DNA of 64,000 bases from Lamprobacter modestohalophilus (GTDB taxonomy: Bacteria; Pseudomonadota; Gammaproteobacteria; Chromatiales; Chromatiaceae): assembly GCF_016583905.1 (NCBI RefSeq), contig NZ_NRRY01000021.1, positions 24,384 through 88,383 of the forward strand. Direction: 5' to 3'. This document shows, piece after piece, positions 63,463-64,000 of the stretch. The position numbers were made by a program, and so were the translations under genes. The notes beneath the pieces were generated by a model. That model did not search any database. It saw only the letters and a program-made list of their open reading frames with translations, and was not told where the DNA came from. How positions within the stretch are numbered: the first letter of the stretch is position 1; each line of letters starts with the position of its first letter.

Positions 63463-63951
63463 CTAGGCGAGTGGCTCGAGATGCAGGTGCCGATGACTGT
63501 CGCTCGCGCTGGCGATGTCCTCAGACCCGTGCCGATGCGCCTCTTCGCGGGTCTTGACCGGCAGGATGGCGAGATGGCCGTGGTGGACCCCGGGTTGGGC
63601 GATGACGGCGTCGGCAAACGCCTGCACCCGGTTGCTGGGTCCGCGCAGGATGACGGTCTCAAGACAGTGATCGTGGCTCAGGTGTACGTGCATGGTCGAG
63701 ACCGTGAGGTCGTGATGCTGATGATGGGCGCTAGTCAGGCGCGCAGCGAGTTCGCGCTCGTGATGGTTGTAGACATAGCTCAAGGTCGCAATGCAATCGC
63801 CTTCAGGCTGGCCGGCGAGCTGCTCGGCATGCAGCCGGTCGCGGATCAGGTCGCGGATGGCCTCGGAGCGGTTGCCATAACCGCGTCTGTCCATGTAGCC
63901 CTCGAAGGCGTCGGTCAGGGCATCGTCTAGCGTGATGGTGACGCGTTGCAT
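63463..63951 (-). CDS. nikR: Nickel-responsive regulator NikR
   Basis: A 162-residue repressor. RHH DNA-binding start MQRVTITLDDALTDAFEGYM, RGYGNRSEAIRDLIRD, then the ACT-like nickel domain with ligands H and C in HHDLTVSTMHVHLSHDHCLE and VILRGPSNRV. A C-terminal His-rich tail (EAHRHGSEDIASASDSHRHLHLE) is longer than in E. coli and could bind extra metal. NikR represses nickel uptake; its target operon is not in the window. Confidence 0.94.
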   Translation of the reverse strand: MQRVTITLDDALTDAFEGYMDRRGYGNRSEAIRDLIRDRLHAEQLAGQPEGDCIATLSYVYNHHERELAARLTSAHHQHHDLTVSTMHVHLSHDHCLETVILRGPSNRVQAFADAVIAQPGVHHGHLAILPVKTREEAHRHGSEDIASASDSHRHLHLEPLA

Positions 63952-64000
63952 CGTAGTCAGTCGCCTTGGCTGGGGGTCGGGTGCGTGTCGCTGAGCGGGG

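Overview
The window looks like a chromosomal segment of a GC-rich gammaproteobacterium, most likely a photo- or chemolithoautotrophic sulfur oxidiser of the Chromatiales (purple sulfur bacteria and relatives). Three things suggest this. There is a sulfide:quinone oxidoreductase-family gene. There is a CbbY-type phosphatase, the repair enzyme of the Calvin cycle. There is a storage and osmolyte set (phosphoketolase, glycogen phosphorylase, PPK2, a probable glucosylglycerate system). Gene orders such as dksA-gluQ, ybbA-ybbP beside tesA, and rpsF-rpsR-rplI are typical gammaproteobacterial orders. The taxon is an inference; no rRNA gene is present.

Layout. 1-1.1 kb: dTDP-sugar genes (rfbB, start of rfbA). 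1.2-13 kb: relA, a Uma2 endonuclease, a DUF1015 protein, an orphan amino-acid binding protein, a DUF2782 protein, a lipolysis-associated ABC exporter facing tesA, and a lipoprotein. 13-16 kb: sqr-like gene divergent from rpsF-rpsR-rplI. 16-21.6 kb: sucAB and htpX. 21.9-22.2 kb: tRNA-Ala(GGC) and tRNA-Glu(TTC) with promoter and terminator. 22.3-26.2 kb: patatin-like protein, ClC channel, SEC-C protein. 26.3-30.4 kb: an accessory graveyard of toxin-antitoxin and restriction remnants, with two intact TA pairs. 30.4-41.3 kb: mfd, then pstSCAB (no phoU), followed by a Fic-like protein whose catalytic His is replaced and a DUF3422 membrane protein. 41.3-49.1 kb: small envelope proteins, xfp-glgP, and ppk2. 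49.3-52.4 kb: a second accessory patch (Rpn nuclease, mazEF remnant, AAA-ATPase/PD-(D/E)XK protein). 52.9-57.1 kb: mgtE, dksA-gluQ, cbbY. 57.1-63.4 kb: two divergent pairs (glycosyltransferase + HAD; MggA-like glycosyltransferase + GH13 phosphorylase), ending in a lipoprotein with a Kunitz domain. The window closes with nikR.

Four signals stand out beyond gene calls. (i) Short tandem repeats (7, 11, 12, 13, 16 or 22 bp units) lie in the leaders of at least eight genes. (ii) Several otherwise conserved proteins (RelA, DUF1015, YbbP, YbbA, TesA, patatin, HAD) carry low-complexity insertions, some visibly made of DNA tandem repeats. (iii) A dispersed intergenic element of about 35-40 bp recurs in the rpsF-rpsR gap (twice), upstream of ppk2 and upstream of htpX. 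(iv) A secreted Kunitz-type inhibitor-like lipoprotein, rare in bacteria, follows the osmolyte phosphorylase gene directly.

Functional themes: phosphate and polyphosphate (pst, ppk2), carbon storage turnover (glgP, xfp, cbbY), stringent control (relA, dksA), osmoprotection (MggA-like and GH13_18 genes) and metal transport or sensing (mgtE, nikR).
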